Of a stretch of DNA of 64,000 bases, positions 25,010 through 32,423 are shown in pieces. The DNA comes from Salibacterium salarium (lineage in GTDB: Bacteria; Bacillota; Bacilli; Bacillales; Marinococcaceae), in contig NZ_JAUSUM010000002.1 of NCBI RefSeq assembly GCF_030813635.1, positions 124,001 to 188,000 on the forward strand. The letters run 5' to 3'. Position 1 is the first letter of the stretch. Each line of letters starts with the position of its first letter. The notes under the pieces were generated by a model. That model ran no database searches. It was not told where the DNA came from and saw only the letters and a list, made by a program, of their open reading frames with translations. Both the position numbers and the translations under genes were made by a program.

Positions 25010-26293
25010 ATGTTAGGAATAAATAGAAAACTTCAAAAGCTGCAAGCGGAAGATAAATATATAAAAGTAGGGTTAATTGGCGCTGGTCAGATGGGACGTG
25101 GAATGATTTCACAAATTGAAGGAATGAAAGGAATGAAGGTGGTAGCAACCGCTGACATTCAAGTATCAAATGTGGTGAATGCTTATGAAAACGCTGACAT
25201 CCCTTCGGCAGATATTGTTCAAACGGAAATAGAATCTGAAGCCATAAGAGCTATTGAAAATGGAAAAGTGGTTGCCTCTTCTGATTCAAAACAAGTGGCC
25301 AGTATGGCACCAGTTGATGTTGTTGTGGATGCAACCGGAATACCGAATGTAGGTGCGGAAATAGCATGGGAAGCAATTTTAAATAAAAAGCATATCGTCA
25401 TGTTGAATGTTGAAGCTGATGTCACGGTAGGCCCAGTTTTAAAGAAGTTAGCTGACAGTGCAGGTGTCGTATACACAGGTTCTGCTGGAGATGAGCCAGG
25501 GGCAGTGATGGAATTGTATGACTTTGCAGACGCACTTGGATTTGAAGTAGTTGCGTTAGGAAAAGGGAAAAACAATCCACTAAATATTGAAGCTAATCCA
25601 TCTACTGCTGCAGAAGAAGCGCAAAAAGTAGGAGCAAGTCCTAAAATGTTAGCCTCTTTTCAAGATGGTACTAAAACAATGGTAGAGATGAATGCCGTTG
25701 CAAACGCAACAGGATTTGCTCCGGATCAATCAGGAATGCATGGTTTTAAAGCATCAGTTGATGAACTAGCCGATATCTTTCAATTGAAAGAAAACGGGGG
25801 CGAATTGAACTCAACAGAAATTGTGGAATATGTACAAGGTGTTGCACCTGGGGTTTTTGCCATTATTTCTTCTAGTAACGCAGAGGTTCATGAAGAATTA
25901 AAATATGTTAAACTAGGAAATGGACCCCACTATACATTGTATCGCCCTTATCATTTAACAAGTCTGGAAACACCTCTTTCCGTAGCTAAAGCTTACTTTG
26001 ATCAGGAAGCAACGATTGCACCTCATTATGGATGCCAAGGTGAAACAATAGCCGTTGCGAAAAAAGATTTGAAGGAAGGGGAATATTTAGACAGCATTGG
26101 CGGGTATAGTGTATATGGGACGTTAATGAAGAAAAAACAAGCAGAAGCAAGTAACGGATTTCCAATCGGCCTGGTTGACAGCAATGTAAAAGTACTTCGT
26201 GATGTGAAAAAGGGAGAAACCTTAACGTATAATGATATTGAACAGACGAAAGAGTCCACCATTTGGAGACTGCGTATGCTTCAAGACGAATAG
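25010..26293 (+). CDS. SAF-domain oxidoreductase of the DXR-II/DRL type (1-deoxyxylulose-5-P reductoisomerase-like)
   Basis: This 427-aa protein has an N-terminal Rossmann fold (VGLIGAGQMGRGMISQI) and blocks that match the DRL/DXR-II family as I remember it: VDVVVDATGIPNVGAEIA, HIVMLNVEADVTVGPVLK, SAGDEPGAVMELYDF, LGKGKNNPLN, KTMVEMNAVANATGF, then FTLYRPYHLTSLE-like text, and a C-terminal SAF segment (AVAKKDLKEGEYLDSIGGY). Brucella DRL converts DXP to MEP with NADPH. Relatives include homoserine-dehydrogenase-like proteins of unknown use. Here it is coupled to a PTS IIA gene, so it probably works in the catabolic direction. The exact substrate is unproven. Confidence 0.8.
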   Translation: MLGINRKLQKLQAEDKYIKVGLIGAGQMGRGMISQIEGMKGMKVVATADIQVSNVVNAYENADIPSADIVQTEIESEAIRAIENGKVVASSDSKQVASMAPVDVVVDATGIPNVGAEIAWEAILNKKHIVMLNVEADVTVGPVLKKLADSAGVVYTGSAGDEPGAVMELYDFADALGFEVVALGKGKNNPLNIEANPSTAAEEAQKVGASPKMLASFQDGTKTMVEMNAVANATGFAPDQSGMHGFKASVDELADIFQLKENGGELNSTEIVEYVQGVAPGVFAIISSSNAEVHEELKYVKLGNGPHYTLYRPYHLTSLETPLSVAKAYFDQEATIAPHYGCQGETIAVAKKDLKEGEYLDSIGGYSVYGTLMKKKQAEASNGFPIGLVDSNVKVLRDVKKGETLTYNDIEQTKESTIWRLRMLQDE

Positions 26294-26345
26294 TTTTTCT
26301 GAAAGATATGGGGACGAATTGATGCCTGTCAAAGAGGTGAGTAGT

Positions 26346-26675
26346 ATGAAAACGAATAGTATGGAATCAGACCTTTATTGCAACCAGTGCAGAGAAGAAG
26401 TTCCTCATGTCATTCGTTATATTAATCACGAACTTTCTAGTATCATGTGTCAGAAATGCGGTAGGGAATTAGAGGTTGACGTTGACATTATGAACGAACT
26501 ATATGGGGAAGTTTATAGTCGCATTACAACAAAACCTTCGCGCATCACAAAAGAATATAGGCACAATCATAGTGACTTTTTCTTCTCTCTACCTACACGA
26601 GTTATAAGCAAACCTTATCGGCTGATGAAAGACATGCATGAGACCCAAAAAGTAATACGGCGATATAAAAAATAA
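26346..26675 (+). CDS. Small zinc-ribbon-type protein, unknown
   Basis: This 109-aa protein has two CxxC pairs (LYCNQCREE and MCQKCGREL) about 25 residues apart that would bind zinc, followed by a basic C-terminus. I chose ATG 26346 because AAAGAGGTGAG lies seven bases upstream; an in-frame ATG at 26322 has no ribosome site. It follows the DRL-like gene by about 50 bases and ends before a strong terminator, so it may be cotranscribed, but its function is unknown. Confidence 0.65.
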   Translation: MKTNSMESDLYCNQCREEVPHVIRYINHELSSIMCQKCGRELEVDVDIMNELYGEVYSRITTKPSRITKEYRHNHSDFFFSLPTRVISKPYRLMKDMHETQKVIRRYKK

Positions 26676-26679
26676 GTGT

Positions 26680-26721
26680 AAAAAAGTTGTTCTGCGGCTA
26701 TAAACGTAGAACAACTTTTTT
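26680..26721. terminator. Strong terminator closing the polyol island
   Basis: AAAAAAGTTGTTCT (26680-26693) and AGAACAACTTTTTT (26708-26721) form a perfect 14-bp stem ending in a T-run. Confidence 0.92.
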
Positions 26722-27123
26722 ACGTCTTCCATGTTAGGTGCAAACGCACAGTTATTTTGTTTTTTTAGAAGGTAAGAAAGGATAGATTTTGCGCGATTTA
26801 TATTTCCGGGCGAACCTTCAGATTTAGGGATGAGGTCAAGGGCTCACACGAGGGGCCTGCAGGATTAAGGTCCGTTCGGTGTTGCCACAGGACGAGGCGG
26901 TTTTACCTTAGGGGCTTTTCTCAATTGAATGTTTAAAGGATAACACCGAGGAATGATAATCAAAAGGGGAAATAAAGGTGTGATAAGAAAACTAATAAAG
27001 TACATTATCTTTGGATATGTAGTGAAAAAGGAAGGCAAATGTTTTCTAAAAACATTAGAAAATAGTTGTTTTTCTAGTGATGTTAGTAAAAAGGTCGGAG
27101 GGGGAAGTCCCCTCGTACTCGGT
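26722..27123. other. Gene-poor interval with a GC-rich, probably structured element
   Basis: No convincing gene is seen. Bases about 26795-26925 are clearly richer in G and C than the surroundings and contain short pairings such as TAAGGT/ACCTTA, GTCC/GGAC and the palindrome CCTGCAGG. This may be a dispersed repeat or RNA element. A 60-codon open frame at 26953-27135 has no good ribosome site and runs into the minus-strand gene. Confidence 0.5.
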
Positions 27124-27276
27124 TTATTTGAATAGTTTACGAAGTAATTTTCCTGTTTGACGCCCAGCTACACGCCGTCCAACTCGCTTTCCAATCGTTC
27201 CACGCTTAACGGCATTCACATCGCCCAAAACACGCGATAGTTTATACAATACTCGTCTTATGTTATTCATTTTCAT
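27124..27276 (-). CDS. Small basic protein, unknown
   Basis: This 50-aa protein is short enough to be overlooked. Minus-strand ATG at 27276 follows GGGGGAGGA. The product MKMNNIRRVLYKLSRVLG continues with a highly basic body (VKRGTIGKRVGRRVAGRQTG), net charge strongly positive. I believe similar short basic proteins occur in other Bacillaceae, but I cannot name the family. Nucleic-acid or membrane-surface binding is possible. Confidence 0.65.
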   Translation of the reverse strand: MKMNNIRRVLYKLSRVLGDVNAVKRGTIGKRVGRRVAGRQTGKLLRKLFK

Positions 27277-27319
27277 TAAAATCCTCCCCCTTCAAACTAT
27301 AATATGAGGGAATGTATAT

Positions 27320-27625
27320 TTAACGAGATTGTAAATACTTCTCAAGTCTTTCTTCTGCTATTTTGGCGGAAACAGAGGTTTCAGTCAGCATCCCTAATAC
27401 CATATCTGTTTTACCTTGTTGTTTTAAAAAATGGAATACATTTGGTTTTTGGACTTTTAGAATAGATATCATTTCAACCGTTGGCAGAGGTTGATCGGAT
27501 GATTTAAGTCGTAAAAAATAGCGTAAAAAGTTTCTAAACTCGTGCACTGATTGCTTAGTGTCAGGATATGTGTCCAACATCGTTTGGAACTTTGCAATCG
27601 CTTGCTCTAATTCTCTATTTTGCAT
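27320..27625 (-). CDS. Uncharacterised 101-aa helical protein
   Basis: The product is probably all helical (ELEQAIAKFQTMLDTYPDTKQSVHEFRNFLRYFL), basic, cytoplasmic, and without known motifs. The minus-strand ATG at 27625 has AAGGAGGAG upstream. It is followed on the same strand by the 50-aa basic gene, 43 bases away, so the two may form an operon. Confidence 0.62.
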   Translation of the reverse strand: MQNRELEQAIAKFQTMLDTYPDTKQSVHEFRNFLRYFLRLKSSDQPLPTVEMISILKVQKPNVFHFLKQQGKTDMVLGMLTETSVSAKIAEERLEKYLQSR

Positions 27626-27800
27626 TTTCTTAACTCCTCCTTTCTACTTATTTCGACATATTTTTAAAAGTTTTAATACAAAACTTTTAAAATAGGAACA
27701 GAAGGGAGATGGTATATGTGGTAGTCGTATTTTATGGTAGTACTTGTTTCTAATCATACGGATGATAAAATAAAAAAAACAGACAGAGGAGGAAAAATGA

Positions 27801-28457
27801 GTGGGGAAACAGGGAGCAAATCAAATACACCATTTAGCAATTGGACTGCCTAAAGATATGAATCATGGTGAAAATAAACAAATACGAACAGGTATTCAAA
27901 AACAACTAGTTGAACACGCTTATTTAACTGAACATGGTTTTGAAAGGGATGATGTAGCTGATAAAAAAAATCATGGCGGACCCGATCGGGCAGTATGCAT
28001 TTACCCATACAAACATTACAAAACATGGGAACGCGAATTTGGGGTGAAACTTGATAAAGCAACATTTGGAGAGAATTTGACGGTAGAAGATATGAGTGAG
28101 GATGATGTATATATCGGCAACACATATAAAGTGGGAACGGCGGTTATTCAAGTGACACAAGGACGGATTCCGTGTGACACCATCAACAAACGCACTGGCA
28201 TATCCACTTTACTAAAAAGAGTGATTGAAACGGGATATACTGGGTTTTTATGCCGGGTGTTGAAAAGTGGAAAAGTAGAAGCAGACGACGAGTTGGAAAT
28301 AATCAATACCGATTCTCGTCGTGTTAGTGTGCTTTTTGCTAATCAAACCTATTTCCATGATGCTTCAAATAAAAAAGCAATCGAAAAAATTTTAACGGTA
28401 GATGCTTTGGCGGAATCTTGGCGTGAGAAATTAACGAAACGATTACGAAAGCTGTAA
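27801..28457 (+). CDS. MOSC-domain protein (YiiM-like)
   Basis: This 218-aa protein starts at GTG 27801 (AGAGGAGG at 27784-27791). It contains the MOSC features: HHLAIGLPKDMN, KKNHGGPDRAVCIYPYKHY, ATFGENLTVEDM and QVTQGRIPCDTINKRTG with the conserved Cys. MOSC proteins handle sulfur or the molybdenum cofactor; YiiM-type members reduce N-hydroxylated compounds with Moco. The decayed fdhD nearby, also a molybdoenzyme gene, is a possible link, though coincidence is as likely. Confidence 0.85.
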   Translation: MGKQGANQIHHLAIGLPKDMNHGENKQIRTGIQKQLVEHAYLTEHGFERDDVADKKNHGGPDRAVCIYPYKHYKTWEREFGVKLDKATFGENLTVEDMSEDDVYIGNTYKVGTAVIQVTQGRIPCDTINKRTGISTLLKRVIETGYTGFLCRVLKSGKVEADDELEIINTDSRRVSVLFANQTYFHDASNKKAIEKILTVDALAESWREKLTKRLRKL

Positions 28458-28464
28458 GTTACTT

Positions 28465-28692
28465 TTACTCGACCAAATGAATAAGCTTTTTATTACGGGC
28501 TTGTTTTTCATCGTAATCAGCAAGATCATATTTTTTTAAAAGGTGAAACACCTCATTCAGCTTATCTTGTTGCAACTCTTCGTTTAATTTCTTTTTACAG
28601 TTATTGTATAAAGAGGAAGGGAGATGTTGTTTCTGGCTTTCTAATTTTTCGTATACAGACTCATTGGAGTGGTCGATATTACAAGAACTCAT
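28465..28692 (-). CDS. Small helical protein, unknown
   Basis: This 75-aa protein starts at ATG 28692 behind GAAAGGAG; a longer in-frame start (28800) overlaps the fdhD remnant and has no ribosome site. The product (SVYEKLESQKQHLPSSLYNN, HLLKKYDLADYDEKQARN) is charged and helical, with Cys near the N-terminus. It ends eight bases from the convergent MOSC gene. No family is recognised. Confidence 0.6.
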   Translation of the reverse strand: MSSCNIDHSNESVYEKLESQKQHLPSSLYNNCKKKLNEELQQDKLNEVFHLLKKYDLADYDEKQARNKKLIHLVE

Positions 28693-28805
28693 TGTAGTAT
28701 CTCCTTTCTCGTTTTCTTTAATTCTGCAGCTATGAGAATATACGTTAAATGTAGAATCTCGAATAAACCCAAGGGCAGTAATGTTTAAATTTTCAGTCAA
28801 TCTTA

Positions 28806-29075
28806 TTATATTACAAGGTCGGTGGGGGTATCTTTTATTACTCCAATTTTTGCGATTTTTGTCAACATTTCTGAGGACAATCTGCCGCTGAACACTAACA
28901 TTTTATCACGAATGGTTATATGATTTAACAGGCAACGTCCATAAAGTTTATCGAGTGCTGCCGATATGATATCGATTTACAATAACGTCAGACGTAGAAC
29001 AAATGGCGACATTGCGAACGCCTCCTGTTTTTTAATAACTTTGATCCTACTTCTCTCACAATAGTGTCGTATACA
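28806..29075 (-). pseudogene. fdhD: Decayed fdhD (formate dehydrogenase accessory sulfurtransferase)
   Basis: Read on the minus strand in shifting frames, this stretch gives TGGVRNVAICSTSDVIVN, then (after a frameshift) ALDKLYGRCLLNHITIRDKM, then LVFSGRLSSEMLTKIAKIGV and PTDLVI. These match, in order, the C-terminal half of FdhD (TGGVHxAA, HNAxDK, SGRxSSEM, APTxLA). There are at least two frameshifts, no N-terminal half and a shortened end. FdhD sulfurates the molybdenum cofactor for formate dehydrogenase. Confidence 0.8.
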
Positions 29076-29175
29076 CTGAAAAAATTCTCCGTCTTTCTAG
29101 GTCGATATCGGTTTTTAGATATTCATTTACATGACATGTCCTTCCTCATCTCTAATAAGCGAATAACGAATTCCA

Positions 29176-30003
29176 TTAGTCATAACGTCTATTCTTATGA
29201 ATGATTGCATTGATTTCTCCGCCGATAACAAGAGAAAGTCCTGTTAAAAATAACCATAACATTAAAACGATGACACCACCGAGACTACCATAAGTAGCCG
29301 AATAGTTCCCGAAATTACTAACATAAAATGAAAATCCAAATGAAATCAGCTGCCAAAGAATGGTGGCTGATATTGCTCCTGGCAGGACATAGCGGAATGA
29401 AAGTTTAATCTTGGGTGCAAAAAAATAAAGGCAGCATAAGAGAGCAATCATAACGACGATAGTTAGAACCCAACGCAATATTTGAAATAAAACTTCTGTT
29501 TGTTCTGGTAATGTAAAATAAGAAGTTATCATATCAAGTAAAAGTTCTCCAAAAATAGATAGAATAAAAATAATGATAAGGGAAGCTAACATACCGAAAG
29601 TAAGAATGATGGATAAAAATCTAGCTTTCCATATGGGTCTATGTGTTGTTACATTAAATGCTTCATTCATTGCCTTAATAAAAGCATTCATGCCGGCAGA
29701 TGCGGACCAAATCGTACCAATAACCCCAAATGTCAGTAATCCCGAGTTGTCATTTTGTACGACATTAATAACGTTTTCCTCTATCATTGCTGCAGTTTGA
29801 GGAGGAAGGGCCGTTTCAATGAAAAACATAAGACGGTCCATGTCCATTGAAAAGTAAGGAAGAACAGACAAAAATAAAATCAATAAAGGAAAAAGAGATA
29901 ACATATAAAAAAAGGCCTGTTCTGCTGCAAGACCAGTCGCCCGGTCTGATTGCATTTCTTTACCAAGAGTCCTTCCGAACGTATACATACGCATAATACG
30001 CAT
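29176..30003 (-). CDS. YihY/UPF0761-family inner-membrane protein
   Basis: This 275-aa membrane protein has about six hydrophobic helices and the YihY/RNase-BN-like family blocks AAEQAFFYMLSLFPLLI, GTIWSASAGMNAFIKAMNEAFN, RPIWKARFLSI and LPGAISATILWQLISFGFSFYVS followed by YGSLGGVIVLMLWL. Family members were once misnamed RNase BN; the role is unknown. I chose ATG 30003 since GGGGGAAG is just upstream; a longer frame starting at 30036 has no such site. Confidence 0.86.
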   Translation of the reverse strand: MRIMRMYTFGRTLGKEMQSDRATGLAAEQAFFYMLSLFPLLILFLSVLPYFSMDMDRLMFFIETALPPQTAAMIEENVINVVQNDNSGLLTFGVIGTIWSASAGMNAFIKAMNEAFNVTTHRPIWKARFLSIILTFGMLASLIIIFILSIFGELLLDMITSYFTLPEQTEVLFQILRWVLTIVVMIALLCCLYFFAPKIKLSFRYVLPGAISATILWQLISFGFSFYVSNFGNYSATYGSLGGVIVLMLWLFLTGLSLVIGGEINAIIHKNRRYD

Positions 30004-30140
30004 TAAACTTCCCCCTCTCTTTCTCTTTTTTCCCAAACGAGACTGCGTTTAACCATATATACTCATAACGTATTGTTTTTATTTCATTTCATTCGGGAAA
30101 AATAAAATAACAACAAGAAAAAGAAATGGAGGATGAATGT

Positions 30141-30212
30141 ATGATACGGACAATACTAATGATTATAGGTTTGGTTGTAGTAGTAAGTGCGATAATAAAT
30201 TTTGTATTTTAG
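30141..30212 (+). CDS. Tiny single-helix membrane protein (23 aa)
   Basis: ATG 30141 lies eight bases after GGAGG (30128-30132). The product is MIRTILMIIGLVVVVSAIIN plus three residues, a single hydrophobic helix. A strong terminator follows at once. Very short hydrophobic proteins with good ribosome sites are common in Bacillaceae; the function is unknown. Confidence 0.55.
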   Translation: MIRTILMIIGLVVVVSAIINFVF

Positions 30213-30222
30213 TATTCAAAAT

Positions 30223-30260
30223 TACAAGCCCCTTTTCCTTTGCAGGAAGAGGGGCTTGTA
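30223..30260. terminator. Bidirectional terminator
   Basis: TACAAGCCCCT and AGGGGCTTGTA form a perfect 11-bp stem with further pairing inside (TTCC/GGAA), between two convergent small genes. Confidence 0.85.
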
Positions 30261-30273
30261 TTAATTAAGATGG

Positions 30274-30429
30274 TTAATGTGCTTTTTCAAACGTTTTACA
30301 ATCTGTTTCATGCACATTGGAAGCTTTTTCTCCTTGATGGCTGACAACATAAATTTTATCTGCGTTGCAAAGATTTCCGTCTTCCCAATAATGACAGTTA
30401 TGGACCTCACAAAGCACGTCCTGAGCCAT
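30274..30429 (-). CDS. DUF1540 small cysteine protein
   Basis: This 51-aa protein begins at minus-strand ATG 30429 behind GAAAGGAGGTG. The sequence MAQDVLCEVHNCHYWEDGNL continues CNADKIYVVSHQG, which fits the DUF1540 pattern CxVxNCxYWxxGxxCxAxxIxV. A fourth Cys lies near the end (TDCKTF). The pattern suggests a metal-binding small protein, seen in many sporeformers. A longer open frame overlaps it in a different phase and is a shadow. Confidence 0.88.
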   Translation of the reverse strand: MAQDVLCEVHNCHYWEDGNLCNADKIYVVSHQGEKASNVHETDCKTFEKAH

Positions 30430-30460
30430 GTATTTTCACCTCCTTTCAAATAAGGATTCT

Positions 30461-31276
30461 CTAAACATATTCTCCGTAATCAGGAATAGCGATCTGGTCA
30501 AAACGAGTGACAAGTTGATTTAAACCTGCTTTTAGGTCATCTCCACCCATTGGAATCCCGTGACCGGTGATAGCAATATCAGGTTGAAGGTCACGCAATT
30601 TTTCCACCGATTGTCGGGCGGCATTCCAGTCTGTTGTTAAGTAACGTGGTGGACCATGAACTTCCTGGGTTTGCATGGTGACCTTGAATAAAGAATCTTG
30701 TTTTACCGTTACAAACGCATCACCTGCGATTAGTACTTGATTCGTGTCATTATATAAAGAAATATGACCAGGTGTATGTCCGGGAGTATGAAGCCATTTC
30801 CACCCTTGCATAACAGGAATCGAACCATCTTCTGGAAGCTGTTTTATTTGTTTACTGATATCAATTCCTTCATTTGGGAACATTTTTGACATTTTAGCTA
30901 CCCAACCTCCTTCTACACTCGTGTCCGGCTCTGGATAATTTCGTTCACCTGTGAGGTAGGGCAGTTCTTTTTCATGAGCATAAACAGGTACATTCCAACA
31001 TTGTGCAAGTTCTTCGACTGCACCGACATGATCGAAGTGGCCGTGGGTAAGAATAATTGCTTGTGGTGGATGATCGCTGCCTATTTGTTTTTTGGCCGCT
31101 TTACGAATGGCATCTGCTGAATGTGGCATTCCTGCATCAATAAGCACCCATTCTTGTTCCGCTGATATATAAAAACAAACATTTACCACTTGATTCGTAT
31201 AGGAAAAAAGTGTATCTGTCACTTCTTGAATCGACCCATTCATAATCGAAGTAACAGGTAACAGTTTATCTTTCAT
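30461..31276 (-). CDS. Metallo-beta-lactamase-fold hydrolase
   Basis: This 271-aa protein has the signature ILTHGHFDHVGAVEELA (HxHxDH), an earlier VLIDAGMPHSADAIRKA, HTPGHTPGHISLYNDTNQVLIAGDAF and the late His in AITGHGIPMGG. It would be a two-zinc (or iron) hydrolase of the glyoxalase-II-like group. Substrate is unknown. ATG 31276 follows TAGGAGGAT. It is 31 bases upstream of the DUF1540 start and may share its transcript. Confidence 0.87.
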   Translation of the reverse strand: MKDKLLPVTSIMNGSIQEVTDTLFSYTNQVVNVCFYISAEQEWVLIDAGMPHSADAIRKAAKKQIGSDHPPQAIILTHGHFDHVGAVEELAQCWNVPVYAHEKELPYLTGERNYPEPDTSVEGGWVAKMSKMFPNEGIDISKQIKQLPEDGSIPVMQGWKWLHTPGHTPGHISLYNDTNQVLIAGDAFVTVKQDSLFKVTMQTQEVHGPPRYLTTDWNAARQSVEKLRDLQPDIAITGHGIPMGGDDLKAGLNQLVTRFDQIAIPDYGEYV

Positions 31277-31409
31277 TTCTAATCCTCCTAGTGTAAGTAA
31301 CTGCTATATTCCATACGTTTTGCGAAAATGAGTGATGTTAAACAAGAAAAAAATGAATAAAATACCTATACTTTCACAAAATAAAACGACGATAGAAGGA
31401 GGGATAGTA

Positions 31410-31748
31410 TTGAATAAATATTGTATGAGTTGGTTGACTGCAGTTGTTGCAGCGGTAGTAGTCATGTTTGTTATACCACAGCAAGTGACGGCCGAAAGTT
31501 TTCATGAAGGGATGGAAGACGTAGAACTTACGAAAAAACAGCAAAAAGAGCTATCGGAACTGCATACAAGCATTATAGAACAAGAAAAAACAGTGATTGA
31601 AAAGTATGTTGAGTTTGGAGTAATACCAAAAGAAAAAAGTGAGAAAATAAAATCACATTTAGACAAACGATACGCTGACTTAGAAGATAATGGGTTTATT
31701 CCACTTCCTCATCACCACCACAAAAAATCAAAAGAAGAAGCTTCTTAA
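31410..31748 (+). CDS. yckD: YckD-like secreted protein (DUF2680)
   Basis: This 112-aa protein starts at TTG 31410 behind GAAGGAGGG; a longer in-frame start at 31332 would hide the signal peptide. Residues 1-27 form a signal peptide (SWLTAVVAAVVVMFVIPQQVTAES), then the helical DUF2680 body: LTKKQQKELSELHTSIIEQE, VIEKYVEFGVIPKEKSEKIK, HLDKRYADLEDNGFIPLP. It ends in a His-rich tail (HHHH) that might bind metal. Function is unknown. Confidence 0.83.
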   Translation: MNKYCMSWLTAVVAAVVVMFVIPQQVTAESFHEGMEDVELTKKQQKELSELHTSIIEQEKTVIEKYVEFGVIPKEKSEKIKSHLDKRYADLEDNGFIPLPHHHHKKSKEEAS

Positions 31749-31801
31749 TACTGGATAATTAGTAAATTGCCACTAAGATGAGCTATTTGTATGAGGTTCA
31801 T

Positions 31802-31842
31802 AAAAAGAGGCATCTCAAGATGTAAATGGGATGCCTCTTTTT
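31802..31842 (+). terminator. Rho-independent terminator
   Basis: AAAAAGAGGCATC pairs with GATGCCTCTTTTT, 50 bases after the yckD stop. Confidence 0.85.
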
Positions 31843-31919
31843 GCTTTAAGAAAAATAAAAGAATCATTCTTGAAACAATCTTCCTTTTTTTTCGTAAAAA
31901 AAGAAACAAGGAGGATAAA

Positions 31920-32180
31920 ATGTTATTCATGATAATTATTACTCTATGTTGGTTTCTACTGGCTGCTTTGTTTGTATTTGCTGAAGGGGGACCTATTTTA
32001 GGTTTTTCCTTAGAATTTTTTTCGAGCATGAAAGAGGTAAATTTTGTAGAGAATCAAATTATCAATGTAATTAGCTTTCACTTGGGAACCATGTGGATGC
32101 TTGCAGCTCCGGCCATTTATGTGAATAAAAAACAGCAAAAAAAGAGGAATTCCATTAGTAGGAGCGAACATGTAGCTTAA
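31920..32180 (+). CDS. Small membrane protein, unknown
   Basis: This 86-aa protein starts at ATG 31920 after AAGGAGG. It has an N-terminal helix (LFMIIITLCWFLLAALFVFA) and a second around residues 50-70 (ISFHLGTMWMLAAPAIYV), with a basic tail. An upstream open frame extension crosses the terminator at 31802-31842 and is not used. No family recognised. Confidence 0.6.
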   Translation: MLFMIIITLCWFLLAALFVFAEGGPILGFSLEFFSSMKEVNFVENQIINVISFHLGTMWMLAAPAIYVNKKQQKKRNSISRSEHVA

Positions 32181-32214
32181 GGTTGTTATAGGCATGAAAA
32201 GGAGGTGCGGGGTG

Positions 32215-32409
32215 ATGGCAAAGAAAAAGACGAAACCGGCAGTTGGTCTTGCCAGCTCCATCATTTTAATGAGTTGGGGGGCTTATCGCCTATCGACAGT
32301 CTCCTTTTCTTCTAACTTATGGATAGTTCCGATGGTTTTAATGGTAACAGGTTTCATTGGAGGCATTGCAAACCTATTGTATTTTTTTAGAAGGAAAAAG
32401 ACTGAATAA
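32215..32409 (+). CDS. Small two-helix membrane protein, unknown
   Basis: This 64-aa protein begins at ATG 32215, eight bases after AAGGAGGTG. Two helices (PAVGLASSIILMSWGAYRL and WIVPMVLMVTGFIGGIANLLY) are flanked by basic ends (MAKKKTK and RRKKTE). It is 34 bases after the preceding small membrane protein and may be cotranscribed. Confidence 0.6.
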   Translation: MAKKKTKPAVGLASSIILMSWGAYRLSTVSFSSNLWIVPMVLMVTGFIGGIANLLYFFRRKKTE

Positions 32410-32423
32410 GTCAGTCTTTTTCC
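32393..32423. terminator. Bidirectional terminator overlapping two stop codons
   Basis: GGAAAAAGACTGA and TCAGTCTTTTTCC form a perfect 13-bp stem between convergent genes; it overlaps both 3' ends. Confidence 0.85.

Noticed and set aside
26953-27135. 60-codon plus-strand open frame
   Set aside because: No good ribosome site, odd composition, and it overlaps the end of the better supported minus-strand 50-aa gene.
30261-30449. 62-codon minus-strand open frame
   Set aside because: It is out of phase with the DUF1540 gene, which has the ribosome site, the Cys pattern and a proper length.
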